In this document: positions 1 through 10,921 of the stretch, in pieces | How positions within the stretch are numbered: position 1 is the first letter of the stretch | Layout: each line of letters opens with the position of its first letter | Source of the DNA: Nageia nagi | Taxonomy: Eukaryota; Pinophyta | Assembly: GCA_050084985.1 (NCBI GenBank) | Contig: JBITNC010000001.1 | Location: 189,720,001-189,784,000, forward strand | Length of the DNA stretch: 64,000 bases | Direction of reading: 5' to 3' | Notes under the pieces: generated by a model | What the model saw: the letters and a program-made list of their open reading frames with translations, nothing else | What the model was told of the DNA's origin: nothing | Database searches by the model: none | Position numbers and translations under genes: made by a program

Positions 1-159
1 TTATCATAATTTGATCAAAATTTTGATTCATTTAAGAAATCGAGTTAAAACTTATATCATAAAAAAGCAACAACGAATAATCAAGTGACAAAGCTTCTCA
101 TTCTATGTTTTTGAAATTATCAAACGCATTTTCGGTTGATAATTCAAAAAGGGGCAAAA
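1..159 (+). mobile_element. 3' end of an LTR retrotransposon interior with polypurine tract
   Basis: This is the last part of an LTR element that begins outside the window. No coding is recognisable here. A purine tract (CAAAAAGGGGCAAAA, 145-159) directly abuts a TGTAGACACC LTR start, which is the normal PPT/3' LTR arrangement. The strand follows from the PPT position. The clade cannot be assigned, although this type of LTR start is compatible with Ty3/gypsy. Confidence 0.5.
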
Positions 160-1004
160 TGTAGACACCTAAAAATGTCCCCTTGTTAACTAGTAAACAT
201 TGAACTAAATGAGTGGTCACAAGCCTCAAACAAGCTTGAAAAATACCTTATTGGATAGCTCTCATCAAGTACATGCAAAATGAGTGGTCACATGACCCCT
301 TTTTGGTAAAAATTGACTATTTGGTGGTCGTTTTAATATTGTTATAAAATTATTAACCAATCGTCGGCATTCACCTTGAAATGTCAGCATTTTGAGCCAG
401 TCGCTAGCATCCGTATTCCAATCGTCGATGACTCTGTAACAACTGAAAAGACACCAAAATAGTGAGAGAAAGTTGAAATGTTTCAACTTTCCAAGATGAT
501 GTGGATAGAGGGGGTCAGTTACGACCTACGGTGGTTGTTCACTTCCTCTTACCAGCCTTTTGAACATCTCACCCAAAATCTATAAATACAAGCTAATACA
601 AAGCAAATTAGAGAGAATCTTGACCCAAATTTGAAGTAGGGTAATGCTACCAAAATCTTGTGAGCTTATACATTTTATTATTTTATGCTAGCTTCAATTT
701 AATATATGTCATACATAGATGCTTTGATGTTATTGTCTTTTGCATGTGTGTAGGATTTACAGGTTGTTCATAGCAAGGAGAGGAGCAAGCAAATCAAAAA
801 CAATGGAGATCTAATACTCTTATTTTGGCAATGGCATTTGTAAAAGTCCCTTCCAAGGGCAAATTGTAGTTTGAACTGAAAATCAATATCAATGCATAAT
901 TATAGCATTTTTATCTATTTTGTATAATTTGAGGTTCAGTGAAGATTGAAGAATAATTTATATTTCATGTTATTCTACATTCCAGCTCTATTTTCACTGC
1001 AACA
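160..1004 (+). repeat. Probable 3' LTR of an element entering from the left
   Basis: It starts TGTAGACACCTAAA right after a polypurine tract. It holds a TATA-like CTATAAATAC near 580-590, as expected for an LTR promoter. The right end is set tentatively at GCAACA near 1004, because a TG...CA border fits there. No partner LTR or target duplication is visible in the window, so the right border is uncertain. The same LTR start, on the opposite strand and with one change, recurs at about 50080-50092. Confidence 0.45.
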
Positions 1005-1463
1005 CTTTTGTATACCATATGAATCCTTAAAACAATATTTCATACCAACAATAACAACTTAACTTTTGGTTGAAGCATGCATTGCTCTTTCTCTTTCTTA
1101 ATATCCCTTTTATTTATTTTTCTTTTTTATCTTTCATTTATATCTTATCTTCTCTAGTGTTATTGGTTTTTTTATTGTATTAAAATCTATTAGTATCTTT
1201 TTACTATTTATCTTCACTAATCTTAGTGTATTGACATTTTTTTCTTCTTAATTTGAATGTTTTTTTACCATATCATTTGAATACTTTGAACTACTAATAC
1301 TTCCAAGCCACTCTAATATATCAAATTCGTCCCACTTGTATGTTCCCATGCCTATTTCTATGACTATCATTTGTTCTTCTTCTTTTTTGATTGGGTCCTC
1401 TTTCTTATTTACTTCATCCTTGTTTGAATTTTACTTATATTCCCCTTTCATCATACTAACCTT
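1005..1463. other. No gene seen
   Basis: T-rich spacer with many short pyrimidine runs. No domain is recognisable in any frame. Confidence 0.5.
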
Positions 1464-1868
1464 ATGAATTTAGTAGTATTAGGAATAATGAAGATAATAG
1501 CATATAATACAAGCTCAGATCATAATAGATTCTCAAATAGGTGGCATCAAGAGATACCTTTAGTCTAGTGTGATGTATGGAAAACCACCTATAAGAGATA
1601 TCTGATAAGGAATATCAACTTGAACTCCTCTATTTATACCTACAAAGACATAGAAGGGAGTGAAGGCCAACATATATCAATATAATATAATCTTTGTAAT
1701 ATCAAGATATTTTTAGATATAATCATGATTAATAATAAAGCATTGAACATTTCACATGATATAATACTTCGATAGCACATTAGCCTTGATTTATGTAATA
1801 TTGTTATTTACTATTTTGATATGTCTAAATATAATTTATTAATTAATAATAAATCATTTTTAAGTATA
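1464..1868. repeat. Dispersed ~400-bp repeat, copy 1
   Basis: This stretch aligns by eye over its whole length with 14402-14792. Both begin ATGAATTTAG and share GGCATCAAGAGATACC, AATATCAACNTNAACTCCTC and GATGTCTAAATATAATTTAT-like blocks. Both end near AATAATAAAT. It carries no coding. It could be a short non-autonomous element or LTR piece, possibly on the minus strand. No clear terminal repeats or target duplication were found. Confidence 0.65.
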
Positions 1869-3462
1869 TACATTTCTCCCTCTTTGGATATAGAATGAAA
1901 ATGCATTTGAAATGTCATAATCCAAAGAAGCATAGAGAAGTATGAAAATAATTCAACAATAAAGAGCACTTCCCTAAAATATTTCTATGCTATATTTTGG
2001 TATCTTGTTTGTCCCTTTTGGTCTTGGTTTCCCTAAGGAATCTTCTATTGGGGAACCAAGCAAAAATTTCATCTTTCGATTGGAGGATTGAGGATGCCTT
2101 TTGCTATAGTCTCCAAATTAAGTGAAGATGATTTATGGAATAAGAAAGATAATACCTACATATATTACATCTTTTAAAATAATAAGCATGTAGTAGCAAA
2201 GATGAAATTAATATAATATGCTGAATTGAACCATTATCATTATGATTTATGGTTTATTTAGAATTTGCTTCAAAGAAAATGGGATTGAGAGTGATACAAA
2301 GTATTGAAGTCAAAATGTGGATCCTAGAATTGCCTATGACCTATAAATTTTATAGATGTGCTCATGGAAATTCCATGGCTCTAGAAAATCTTATAAGTAG
2401 ATAATGTATTTGCATGTATAAAATATTCATATTTGAATTCATCAAAAAATATTATTTAATAATAACTTTTCAATATATAAAATGATATTGATTTGGAATT
2501 ACCTAATTTTTGATGTATTATTTAGTCTAAACAACATGGATGTTGTGTTTGCAAAATTTGCATGATGTGAATGTTTCGATTTCATAGGATTTTCAAACTC
2601 CATCTTCCAAGAAATTATTAGTAACAACATTTTGGGCTAGTTTGCATGTGTAGATTTATCATTTAATATGCAATGCTTCAAAAAATAATCAAACAATAAT
2701 ATTTCCCAAATAATACATAAATTTATACCAAGAAGATGGTTGGAATGATTTCAGTATTAATATAGAATGGTATGGACATCATTAATGTAGTAGAATTTAT
2801 TTTTCAAAAAATGACCAATATTTTGTAATATAATTTTGAGAAAATATGAATAACAAAATAACGAGTTGCATAAATATAAATGAAATATCATGAAAAAGAG
2901 CATTTAAATTAGGAATTTATGGTTTTGAAAAATTTATAAGATGAAAAAGTGAAGGCAAAAGGGTCATTCAAGCTTTTTATCTTTTGTGCTTACCTGCATA
3001 GCTACCTAGCAACAAATTTGCTAAGTGGGCCTTCCTAAAGTTGACTTGACTTGATTAGGGTTGATTTTCTCTATGAAGTTTCCACTTGTGATCATTTTAG
3101 ACTACTTGAATCTTGATTTGGGACCCATAATGGTGGATGGGGTTGAGCCAACATGGAAGAGGGTGGAGAGATATTAGCACATCGATAGGGATACATGGTA
3201 GAGTTTTTATAGATTTTATCTCTTGATCATATGGTAAATTGACCTCTATTATTCTTGATTGTAAAAATTTGGTATTTATGGCCCTTTTTTTATGAAACCC
3301 TAGCATATTTCTATAGTGCTTTATCATTAATATGCCTTGTTCATTACTTGTAGCCAATTTATTTTATTATTTCCTTTATATATCCTATGAGGTGGAGTGA
3401 TGCATATTGATGCCCTTGATAAAGCCTAGTTACTGGTATGATCGAAGAATGAGGATGCTCAT
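1869..3462. other. No gene seen
   Basis: AT-rich spacer. Short open frames on the minus strand near 3100-3350 show no known motif and no support. Confidence 0.5.
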
Positions 3463-4330
3463 ATGGTAGAGGTTGGCTTATATGAAATCCTTATTATAGT
3501 CCACATTCATATTGGTTTTTCTCTTTTGATGGCCTTGGTTGAGTGGTGGGAACCCAAACCCAATACATTTCATCTCCCCACAAGTGAGATGATGATGACT
3601 CTCTTGCATGTGTATAGTATTTGGCAAGTTCCCATTCATGGGAGGCTCATGGATCATGCCATTGTTAAAGATATTAAAATATTAGATGACCTTTATTTTT
3701 GGTTGATGAGATTACATGATTGTGATTGGAATAAGAGAGTCGCATATTTGCATACTACTTTCCAGACTCTCATAGGTTATTAAGGTCTTTGATTATTGGT
3801 TGATTCATTATTTATCTCATTTTTTATGTTCTAATAAAAATAATATGATCTTTCCCTATGGATTGATATGTATTGTTCAAGAGATTTGTGTAAGAGGTAG
3901 CATGTTTTCTTGGGGACCAACCATGTTAGCACAACTCTATTAGGACTTAAATCACTGTGTTATGGTGGATAAGTCCAAATGTGATGGTTTCTTATTCATT
4001 TATGGGCATATAAGCAAATAACAAGATTTAGGGTAGCTAGATTATAGAGGATGCACACTGATGAGATAGACTTTATTCTTACATGATATACCTCTAAGGT
4101 GAGATACTATATAGAACCTTGAGAAATAGAGGTAAAGAGGTAGGATTTTGATAACCTTTAGCTTGATGATATTATTTGGTACACATATCATGACTATGTA
4201 TGAGAAGAGGATGCCCACAATCTTTCTTCGATGAGGAAATACTACTTTCTTTAGTCTCTAAGGAAGATAATGGAGCCATATTATCCAAACTAAATGCTTT
4301 ATAAATTCAATATTAGGTAAGATATAAATT
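3463..4330 (+). pseudogene. Plant mobile domain (PMD, MAIN-type) fossil
   Basis: The first 106 codons (3463-3783) are open and contain LMALVEWWEPKPNTFHLPTS. This matches the PMD core, in which an 'ALVERWRPETHTFHLP' block is followed by a 'G/E-M-T-V-T-L-x-D-V-x-x-x-x-L/W-x-x-P-I-x-G' block (here MMMTLLHVYSIWQVPIHG). After the stop, another frame at about 3898-4010 reads SWGPTMLAQLY, a stop, then DLNHCVMVDKSKCDGFLF, again as in PMD proteins. The matching stretch near 4140-4300 (LDDIIWYTYHDY) comes after further stops. PMD proteins occur both as host silencing factors and inside transposons; nothing here decides which this was. It is clearly dead, with several stops and frame changes. Domain recognition is from memory of the family. 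Confidence 0.65.
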
Positions 4331-5264
4331 CAATATTAGGTAATATATCTTATTCACTTCTACATACTATTTGTATCAGGTCACTAAGAGTGATGCACCT
4401 CCATGTGCTTTGGTAATACCAACATAGAGAACTTTAGGGGGGAGACCAGGATGCTGGATGTATATGCTAAGATTTTTGATACCCTTGATGTAGCTATAAG
4501 GCATGATGACTAGTGGGCAATCATATGCCTTACTCCTATCAAAATCCCATAGAGTGAGGATGAGGAATATGTATCCTTGATTGAGTCTTTGGATGATGAA
4601 TTTATTTATGTATAGGACCAAGAGGAGGAGGAGGTCCATGTAACTACCCTAGATCATCACTTATTACCCCTAATGCATGGGCTATGAGCATGGAATTATA
4701 TGTCATTCCTATTATGACCTCACTTGCTATTGTAGGTAACACTAAAAAAAAATTAGTAGCAACATAAAATCTTTTTTGAATTTGGTTAAATACACTTATA
4801 TTTGAGGTACTGATATCATAAAACTAGTTTATGGTAGATATTAAGGATTTAGGATTGAATATAGCTGAGCTAAAGGTTAAGGTTACAAGGTTATTATCAT
4901 TGGAGGTAAATAATTGTGAGAATATATCCAATGGAGGTCAAGGTGACTAGGATGGCTATTACAATTATTGTTTGTAGGGGTAGGTAGATCAACTAACAAA
5001 GGAGAAGAATCAATTAGAGGCTTGACTAATGATGCCACCATTTTATCAGTCCTTGTAGGTCACAAGTGATATGATTAAGAAATAATAGGATCAAACTAAT
5101 ATATAAAACAAACTAGAAATGAAATATACCAGGTTGAAGGAGAGGGCTATGGTTATGGGTATAAATGTGAGTGATATCTCATAGTTCTCTTCTAGCATGT
5201 CTAGAGAGAGCAATGTTAAGAGAGGTGGGAATAGAGAGTGGTAGTGGTGCTCCTCCAAGTGGGT
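4331..5264. other. No gene seen; possible decayed tail of the PMD gene
   Basis: Short plus-strand open stretches rich in E, N and K lie near 4850-5250. They have no recognisable domain and are broken by stops. Confidence 0.35.
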
Positions 5265-5310
5265 CTAAGACCTAGTTTGAATGTACCCATGATATTTTAC
5301 CATTTTTGAT

Positions 5311-5376
5311 ACACACATAAACACATACATATAAATTATACACACATAAATATAAATATATATACATATATTTGTT
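5311..5376. repeat. Low-complexity CA/TA-rich tract
   Basis: Alternating ACACATA and ATATATA steps form a simple-sequence tract. The nearby minus-strand ORF encoding an Ile/Tyr-rich peptide is a product of this tract and not a gene. Confidence 0.7.
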
Positions 5377-5639
5377 ATATGAATGCATTTACTATTCATT
5401 TTACTTGTCAATGAATGCAATGTAATTAATTTAGATGAAGAACAAAAATACAAAAAGTACATTGTAATCATAAATATGTATGAAAATTTTAAAAAACTAT
5501 GATTTTTAACATGATATGTAAGAACATAGAGTTAAAAATATAAAATAGTATATATAACATATAATGCAGCTGATTTTGTTATTTAGAATAGAAATAAGAT
5601 ATTTTCTTTGAATTCAAGAAAAATAACAACATACATGTT

Positions 5640-6253
5640 GTACCTACTAGAAGCACGATGTAGGCATCATTCCACAAGAAGGATTTTGAATAAAAATATA
5701 TGAGATAAAAATCAAGCAAAAATCTAGAAGAGTAGAATAATCATCGAGCATGCAAAATATGCAATAGAAAAATGTGAGAGAAAAAGAAAAAATACAAGAA
5801 ATAAACAAACAAGGAAAAGAAAATAGAAAAAGGTTAACCAATGATATGAAGAACTTGAGTGGATTTTCTAACCCATGTGCCTTTATATGAAGTTGTAATA
5901 GAAATAGGAACCCATTTGAACACAAGATGAATGATGTTGGTGTTTTGGAAATAGGTTAGAATAGCATTCATACTATTTGAATCAAAAGATTGGGCTATGA
6001 GACTCTGGCCATTGATCCTTTTGTCACATTTTTGTATTGTTGGCATACTCTTAGTGACCTAAAATATCTATAAAAATGATTTCTTGATCAAACACAAGTA
6101 CTCACCATATCAATTAAACATTTTGGTTGTTGATGAGATATGGAAAAGGATTTGTGAAAATATCCAACTGTTGGTTATGAGGATGAACTGGTCAAACTGC
6201 AGCAAGGGGATCTTTTGGTTTCTCATCATTAACCTTTATAGCCTTTTGATCAA
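5640..6253 (-). pseudogene. Ty3/gypsy-like gag remnant, distal part (continues from 11860)
   Basis: Read on the minus strand, and skipping the chromovirus and one copy of its TAAGG duplication, the frame runs from 11860 straight into 6253. The C-terminal gag stretch then reads LIDQKAIKVNDEKPKD, a typical continuation of plant gag proteins after the CCHC knuckle. A second open stretch (5834-6046) has no domain I recognise. It probably covers the gag tail and the start of protease. Several stops make it a fossil. It is one gene with the feature at 11860-12800. Confidence 0.55.
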
Positions 6254-6258
6254 TAAGG
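6254..6258. repeat. Target-site duplication, left copy (TAAGG)
   Basis: TAAGG precedes the TGTAATG start of the left LTR and matches TAAGG at 11855-11859 exactly. A 5-bp duplication is normal for Ty3/gypsy integrase. Confidence 0.9.
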
Positions 6259-7363
6259 TGTAATGTCCCCAAATTTGTAAAACATCCACTTTCTCTCCTC
6301 TTGGAGTGTGACGTTCATGGCAAAGGAGGAGAAACCAAAAATAAATTAATTTAGGAGTATTTTATTAATATTTTGCATTTATTTCTATAACCAAGGCTAA
6401 AGAGACCCTTGAGGCACTCACCCTTGGATTTTATTTAATTAATTTGGCTCAATTATTTGTAATTAATGCAATATTAGTCTCTCATAATGGGATGTTGCAT
6501 TTATGAGCCATTGATCTTGTAATTTGGCATCTCTAGGTAACCATTGTGGGACGTTGGGCTTCCTCGGTCCCTAGATGATTTAATTTGTCATCCCAAAACA
6601 CCATAAGAGGGATGTTGCACTTTGGGTGATTCCAAGGTATGAGAGATCTTGTTATAAAAGGAGATGGGATGCATCATTTGGGGAAGGCTAGAAGATCATC
6701 AAAGTTTATCTCTTTCCAGGGGTTAGCAACTAGTGGAGTTACAGCTTTCCAGCTAGCTTAGTGGGAGAGCTCAAGCTAGTGTGGAGGAGTTCTTACCTAA
6801 GCTAGGATAGTAGCTTGAGCTAGTGAGGTGGAGTTACTAGAGTAGCTTGAGCCAATGAGGTGGAGTTACTGGAATAGTTTGAGCTAATGTGGTGGAACTA
6901 TTCCATCCCTAATCTAGATCTAGCCAGTGGGGTAGATCTAGATCCAACTAGTGTGACCATATTCTAGATCCAGATCTAACCTACCAAATTAGTGTGAGGA
7001 GGCACATCCTAGATCTGGACTAGTCAAATCAATGTGAGGAGGCTATTCCAGCATTAGGGAGAAGAGATTGAAGAACTTGCAAGGCCAGATCACCCAAATC
7101 TACTTTGTGAGGGTAAACATCCCCCTTCTTGAGCATTTAGGTATTTTTCCTTGAGTATTATACTTTTCCATTTGGGACATCCTAGCTCTTGAAGAATAAA
7201 ATTCATTTTTGGCTCTATTTCTTGTTCAATTTGTAGATCTGATTTGAATTGAGCTAGATAGAAAAATATAAAAATATATATAAATTCCTAAGTAGTGATA
7301 TTTCAACTTTGGAATATTACACTTTAACAAAAATTACATTTTGTGAGTTTTGGGGATATTACA
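6259..7363 (+). repeat. 5' LTR of chromovirus copy 1
   Basis: It starts TGTAATGTCCCCAAATTTG and ends GGGGATATTACA (TG...CA). GTTATAAAAGG near 6651-6661 is a good TATA box for the element's promoter. The first ~400 bp have direct counterparts in all four LTRs of this family in the window. A degenerate repeat of GAGNNAGTGAGGTGGAGTT units lies in the middle (about 6770-6900). Confidence 0.92.
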
Positions 7364-7364
7364 A

Positions 7365-7377
7365 TGGTATCAGAGCC
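7365..7377 (+). promoter_or_regulatory. Primer-binding site, initiator tRNA-Met
   Basis: TGGTATCAGAGCC lies one base after the LTR. It is complementary to the 3' end of plant initiator methionine tRNA, the usual minus-strand primer of plant LTR elements. Confidence 0.9.
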
Positions 7378-7400
7378 TGTTTCTTGCCAACCTAGAAAAA

Positions 7401-8050
7401 ATGAAAAGGGGAGATTGCACCAATTCATGAAGGACAATGATCAAATTATGTTGGTTTTGTTAAAGTGAATGGATATTCGGACACACCTGTGAAGGGTAAA
7501 GATGTCATCATTACATGGAGGTATTAAAGGAAAAATCTTCAGATCCACCTCCTGCCCCTGCTTCAGTACATGGTACATCACATCCATCTACATTTTATTT
7601 AAAAGCAAAATTTGGAAATATTCTAGTAAAAATCATGATTGATGGGAAGGCCATGCGCAACTTCATCATCTTAGAATTCATCTAGCAACAACAAATAGCA
7701 TGTAACAATGATAGTGATTTTTGTGTCTCTAACTCCAAAGATGAAGTCACCAACTATTCTCAGAGGGTAAGCAATTTTGGTTTTCAAATAGGGGAATATT
7801 CATTTATAAGAGAATATTTGGTCTATCCCTTGCAGGATGTCATTATGGTATTAGAAGCCCCATGGATCAAATCACTTGGAGAATTCCAGACAAACTATTG
7901 TACTAGTGAGATCAGATTCAAGTATCAAGGAAAGGATATCATGCTCTGAGATAGTAAGAGGAAAGCATCACCAAGTGCCACTTTCAAGAGAATGGAAGTT
8001 ATACAAGTATCCTCATAAGAGATTGAAAAAGACCTAGAAAAAGAAGACAT
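7401..8050 (+). pseudogene. Zinc knuckle and aspartic protease remnant, chromovirus copy 1
   Basis: The frame opens at ATG 7401, only ~25 bp after the PBS, so no capsid-coding gag precedes it. CWFC (7449-7460) followed by a stop and SEWIFGHTCEG is a CX2C...H...C knuckle. The protease follows. The active-site segment, normally D-S/T-G-A-T-H-N-F, reads IDGKAMRNFI around 7638-7667; both the G after D and the K are unusual. The C-terminal protease block (VLEAPWIKSLGEFQTNYCT) is at about 7850-7905. This frame is the same as the RT frame at 8124, so gag tail, PR and pol were one polyprotein. In-frame stops interrupt it. Confidence 0.75.
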
Positions 8051-8123
8051 CCTCTGGAGCACTACATTCACCATCTCAACATAGCAAAATTTAGATTGGG
8101 CCCATCCAGATATATAATGAATA

Positions 8124-9470
8124 TTGAAGAAACACAGTAAAGTTTTCGAAGAACTCCCTAAAGAACCTCCACCTAGCAGAGGATTTGAGCATCACATTGA
8201 GTTAGAATCAAGGGCCAAACTAGTAATTATGACACCATATAGGCATCCACAAGCTTTCAAAAATGAGATCGAGAAGACCATTAAGGAACTTCTAGACATG
8301 GGATATATTCATCCCAACACTAGCCCCTTTGCATCTCTAGTAGTGTTAGTCAAGAAGAAGGATGGAACCATGAGGATGTGTATAGATTATAGACTGCTCA
8401 ATAAGAAGACTATCAAAAATAGGTATCCCATCCCTAGAGTAGATGAATTAATTGATGAATTACATGGTGCTCAATATTTTTCCAAAATAGATCTTAGATT
8501 AGGATATCATCAAATAAAGATGAAATATGAAGATGTACATAAAATAGCCTTTCATTATCACTATGGACATTTTGAATTTCTGGTAATGCCATTTGGATTA
8601 ACTAATGCTCCATCTACTTTTCAATCTACCATGAATCAGATCTTTAGGGAACAATTGAGAAAATTTGTGTTAGTCTTCTTTGATGATATCTTGGTATACA
8701 ACAAAACATGGGAAGAGCATCTCCAACACTTGAATGTGGTGCTAAGTGTCTTAAAGGGGCACCAATTCTTTGCCAAACAATCTAAGTGTGAGTTCAGCCT
8801 AACTCAAGTAATGTATCTGGGGCATGTAATTAGCAAGGAAGGAGTATAGGTTGACCAACAAAAGATTGCCTCAATTCAAGAATGGCCCACCCCCAGCAAT
8901 TTAACACACTTAAGGGGATTTTTGGGGTTGGGTAATTATTACAAGTGGTTCATCAAAGGATTCTCACATCTAGTTTTTCCACTTATAGATCTGACCAAGA
9001 AAGATTCTTTCATTTGGAGCAATGAGGCTCAAAGGGCCTTTGAAAAGTTAAAAGAGGTAATGACCACTTGTCCCATGTTGGCTATGCCTGATTTCTCTAT
9101 ACCATTTACTGTATAATGTGACACCTATGGAATAGGTATTAGGGATATTTTATCACAAAAAGGAAGACCTATTATTTATGAAAGCAGAAAGCTCACCAAA
9201 TAGGAACAAACTTTTAGCATCTATGACAAGGAAATGCTAGCCATCATGCATGCGTTAGCCAAATTTAAGCAATACCTGGTATGTGGGAAATTTGTAGTCA
9301 AAATTGACCATAACAGTTTGAAGTATTTCTTGGGGCAACAAGATTTAAATGAAAGGTAGTAAAAATGGGTCACCAAACTACAAGCATATGATTTTGATAT
9401 AGAATATGTCAAGGGGAAGAAGAATGTGGCAGCTGATGCATTATCAAGGCACCCCTCCTTCTATTCACTT
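8124..9470 (+). pseudogene. Reverse transcriptase and RNase H of chromovirus copy 1
   Basis: RT is open for 241 codons (8124-8849). It shows the usual series: [44 protein letters not shown], the FGLTNAPSTFQ box, and FFDDILVY with the catalytic aspartates at 8682-8687. A TAG at 8847-8849 (CAG in copy 2) ends the open stretch. RNase H continues in the same frame. It has the connection block, a DTxGIG-like start, the YDKEMLAIMHALAKF block with the catalytic Glu, and the terminal KGKKNVAADALSRHPS. A stop at 9201-9203 is also present at the same codon in copy 2. It acted as DNA polymerase and RNase on the element RNA in the virus-like particle; it is now dead. Confidence 0.88.
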
Positions 9471-9997
9471 TCTACTATTATTTCCCATTGGAAGGCCTCC
9501 ATTATGGTAGAATACACCAATAATGAATTTGCTTCATAGATAATTGATGGACATCTACAGAAAGAGGGATACATATTGTAGGAAGGATTGATCTTGTACG
9601 AGGGATGAATTTTTTTGGTGCCTGAATCTAAATTCAAGAAAAAACTTCTTTTAGCCACTCATGATGTCCCATTGGTAGGGCATTCAGGATACTACAAGAC
9701 ATACAGACTCTTGAGAGAAAGGTTTGCTTGGAAGGGCCTCAAGGAGGATGTATTGTAGCATGTGAGGGAATGCACCATGTGTCAGCAAAATAAGGAAGAA
9801 AAATCATTGCCTGCTAGACTTCTACAACCTCTACCCATTCCAGAACAAAAATGGGAAAGTATCTCGATGGATTTTATCATTGGTCTACCCAAGGTTCAAG
9901 GTAAAGATTGTATTCTGGTAATAGTGGACAGATTTACCAAATACGCTCACTTTTTTGCTATTTCCACCACTATTACTGCAATTCAAGTAGCTAAACT

Positions 9998-10004
9998 TTT
10001 TTTA
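9998..10004 (+). promoter_or_regulatory. In-phase T TTT TTA heptamer at the integrase frame change
   Basis: The zero-frame codons here are CTT TTT TTA. This gives X XXY YYZ phasing, and the -1 frame continues the integrase homology into the second Asp. It may be a simple one-base loss from a T run inherited by both copies. Equally, it has the exact form of a -1 ribosomal slippery site. No obvious strong stem was identified downstream. Confidence 0.35.
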
Positions 10005-10907
10005 GGGAAATATTCAAAAATCATGGGCTGCCCAAAAATATAGTTGGTGATAGGGATAGTAGATTTATGAGCATGTTATGGCAAGAACTTTTCAGATTAA
10101 CTGGGATGAATTTGACCCCTAGCACTAGTTACCATCCCTAAACAGATGGGCAAATAGAGGTAGTAAACAAATGGTTAGAAGGCTACCTTAAAAATTATGT
10201 GATAGGATAGCAAAACTCATGGCTGAAATGGTTACACTTGGGAGAATATTGCTACAACACCACCTACCACTTATCCATCAAGATGACTCCATTTCATTAT
10301 CTTTATGGGTATGAAGTTACTCATTTTGCTAATTTATTCTTTGATGATTGCAGGGTCCACAAAGCTAATGAATTTTTGCAGGAATAGAAAGATATCTTGA
10401 AATCCCTCAAAGAAAACATACAGGTGGCTCAACAACAACAAAAGAAGTATGCATATCAAAAAAAAGAGGAGCACTCCTTTGAAGTGGATGATATGGTGTA
10501 TTTGAGGTTACAACCATACCGGCAAACAACCTTGAAGAAGAGTGGTGTAAAAAAACTTCAACCCAAGTTTTACGATCCATACAAGATCATTAAGAAAGTA
10601 GGATAGGTGGCCTACAACTAGATCTTCCTCCTAATAGAAAAATTCACAACACCTTCCATGTCTCTTACCTCAAAAAGGCATTAGGGCATCACATCACACC
10701 TTCCTTGGAACTCCCACCATTGTACAAAGATGGAAAATTACTTTTGATTCCTGAAAAAGTGCTTGAAATAAGAGAGAAAAAGCTAAGAAACCATAGCATT
10801 GCAGAATATTTGATCAAATGGAAGGGTCTACCACTAGAAGATGCCACGTGGGAAGGAAAAGGAATTCTGGAACATCCAACTTGGAGTTGCTTGGGGATAA
10901 GCAATTC

Positions 10908-10921
10908 GGGAAGGGGAGACT
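10908..10921 (+). promoter_or_regulatory. Polypurine tract, chromovirus copy 1
   Basis: GGGAAGGGGAGACT immediately precedes the 3' LTR. It primes plus-strand DNA. It also encodes the last residues of the polyprotein (SGRGDL). Confidence 0.85.

Noticed and set aside
9221-9658. Minus-strand ORFs in the RNase H region, repeated at 31408-31845
   Set aside because: They appear in both chromovirus copies only because the sense strand is homologous; antisense shadows with no motif.
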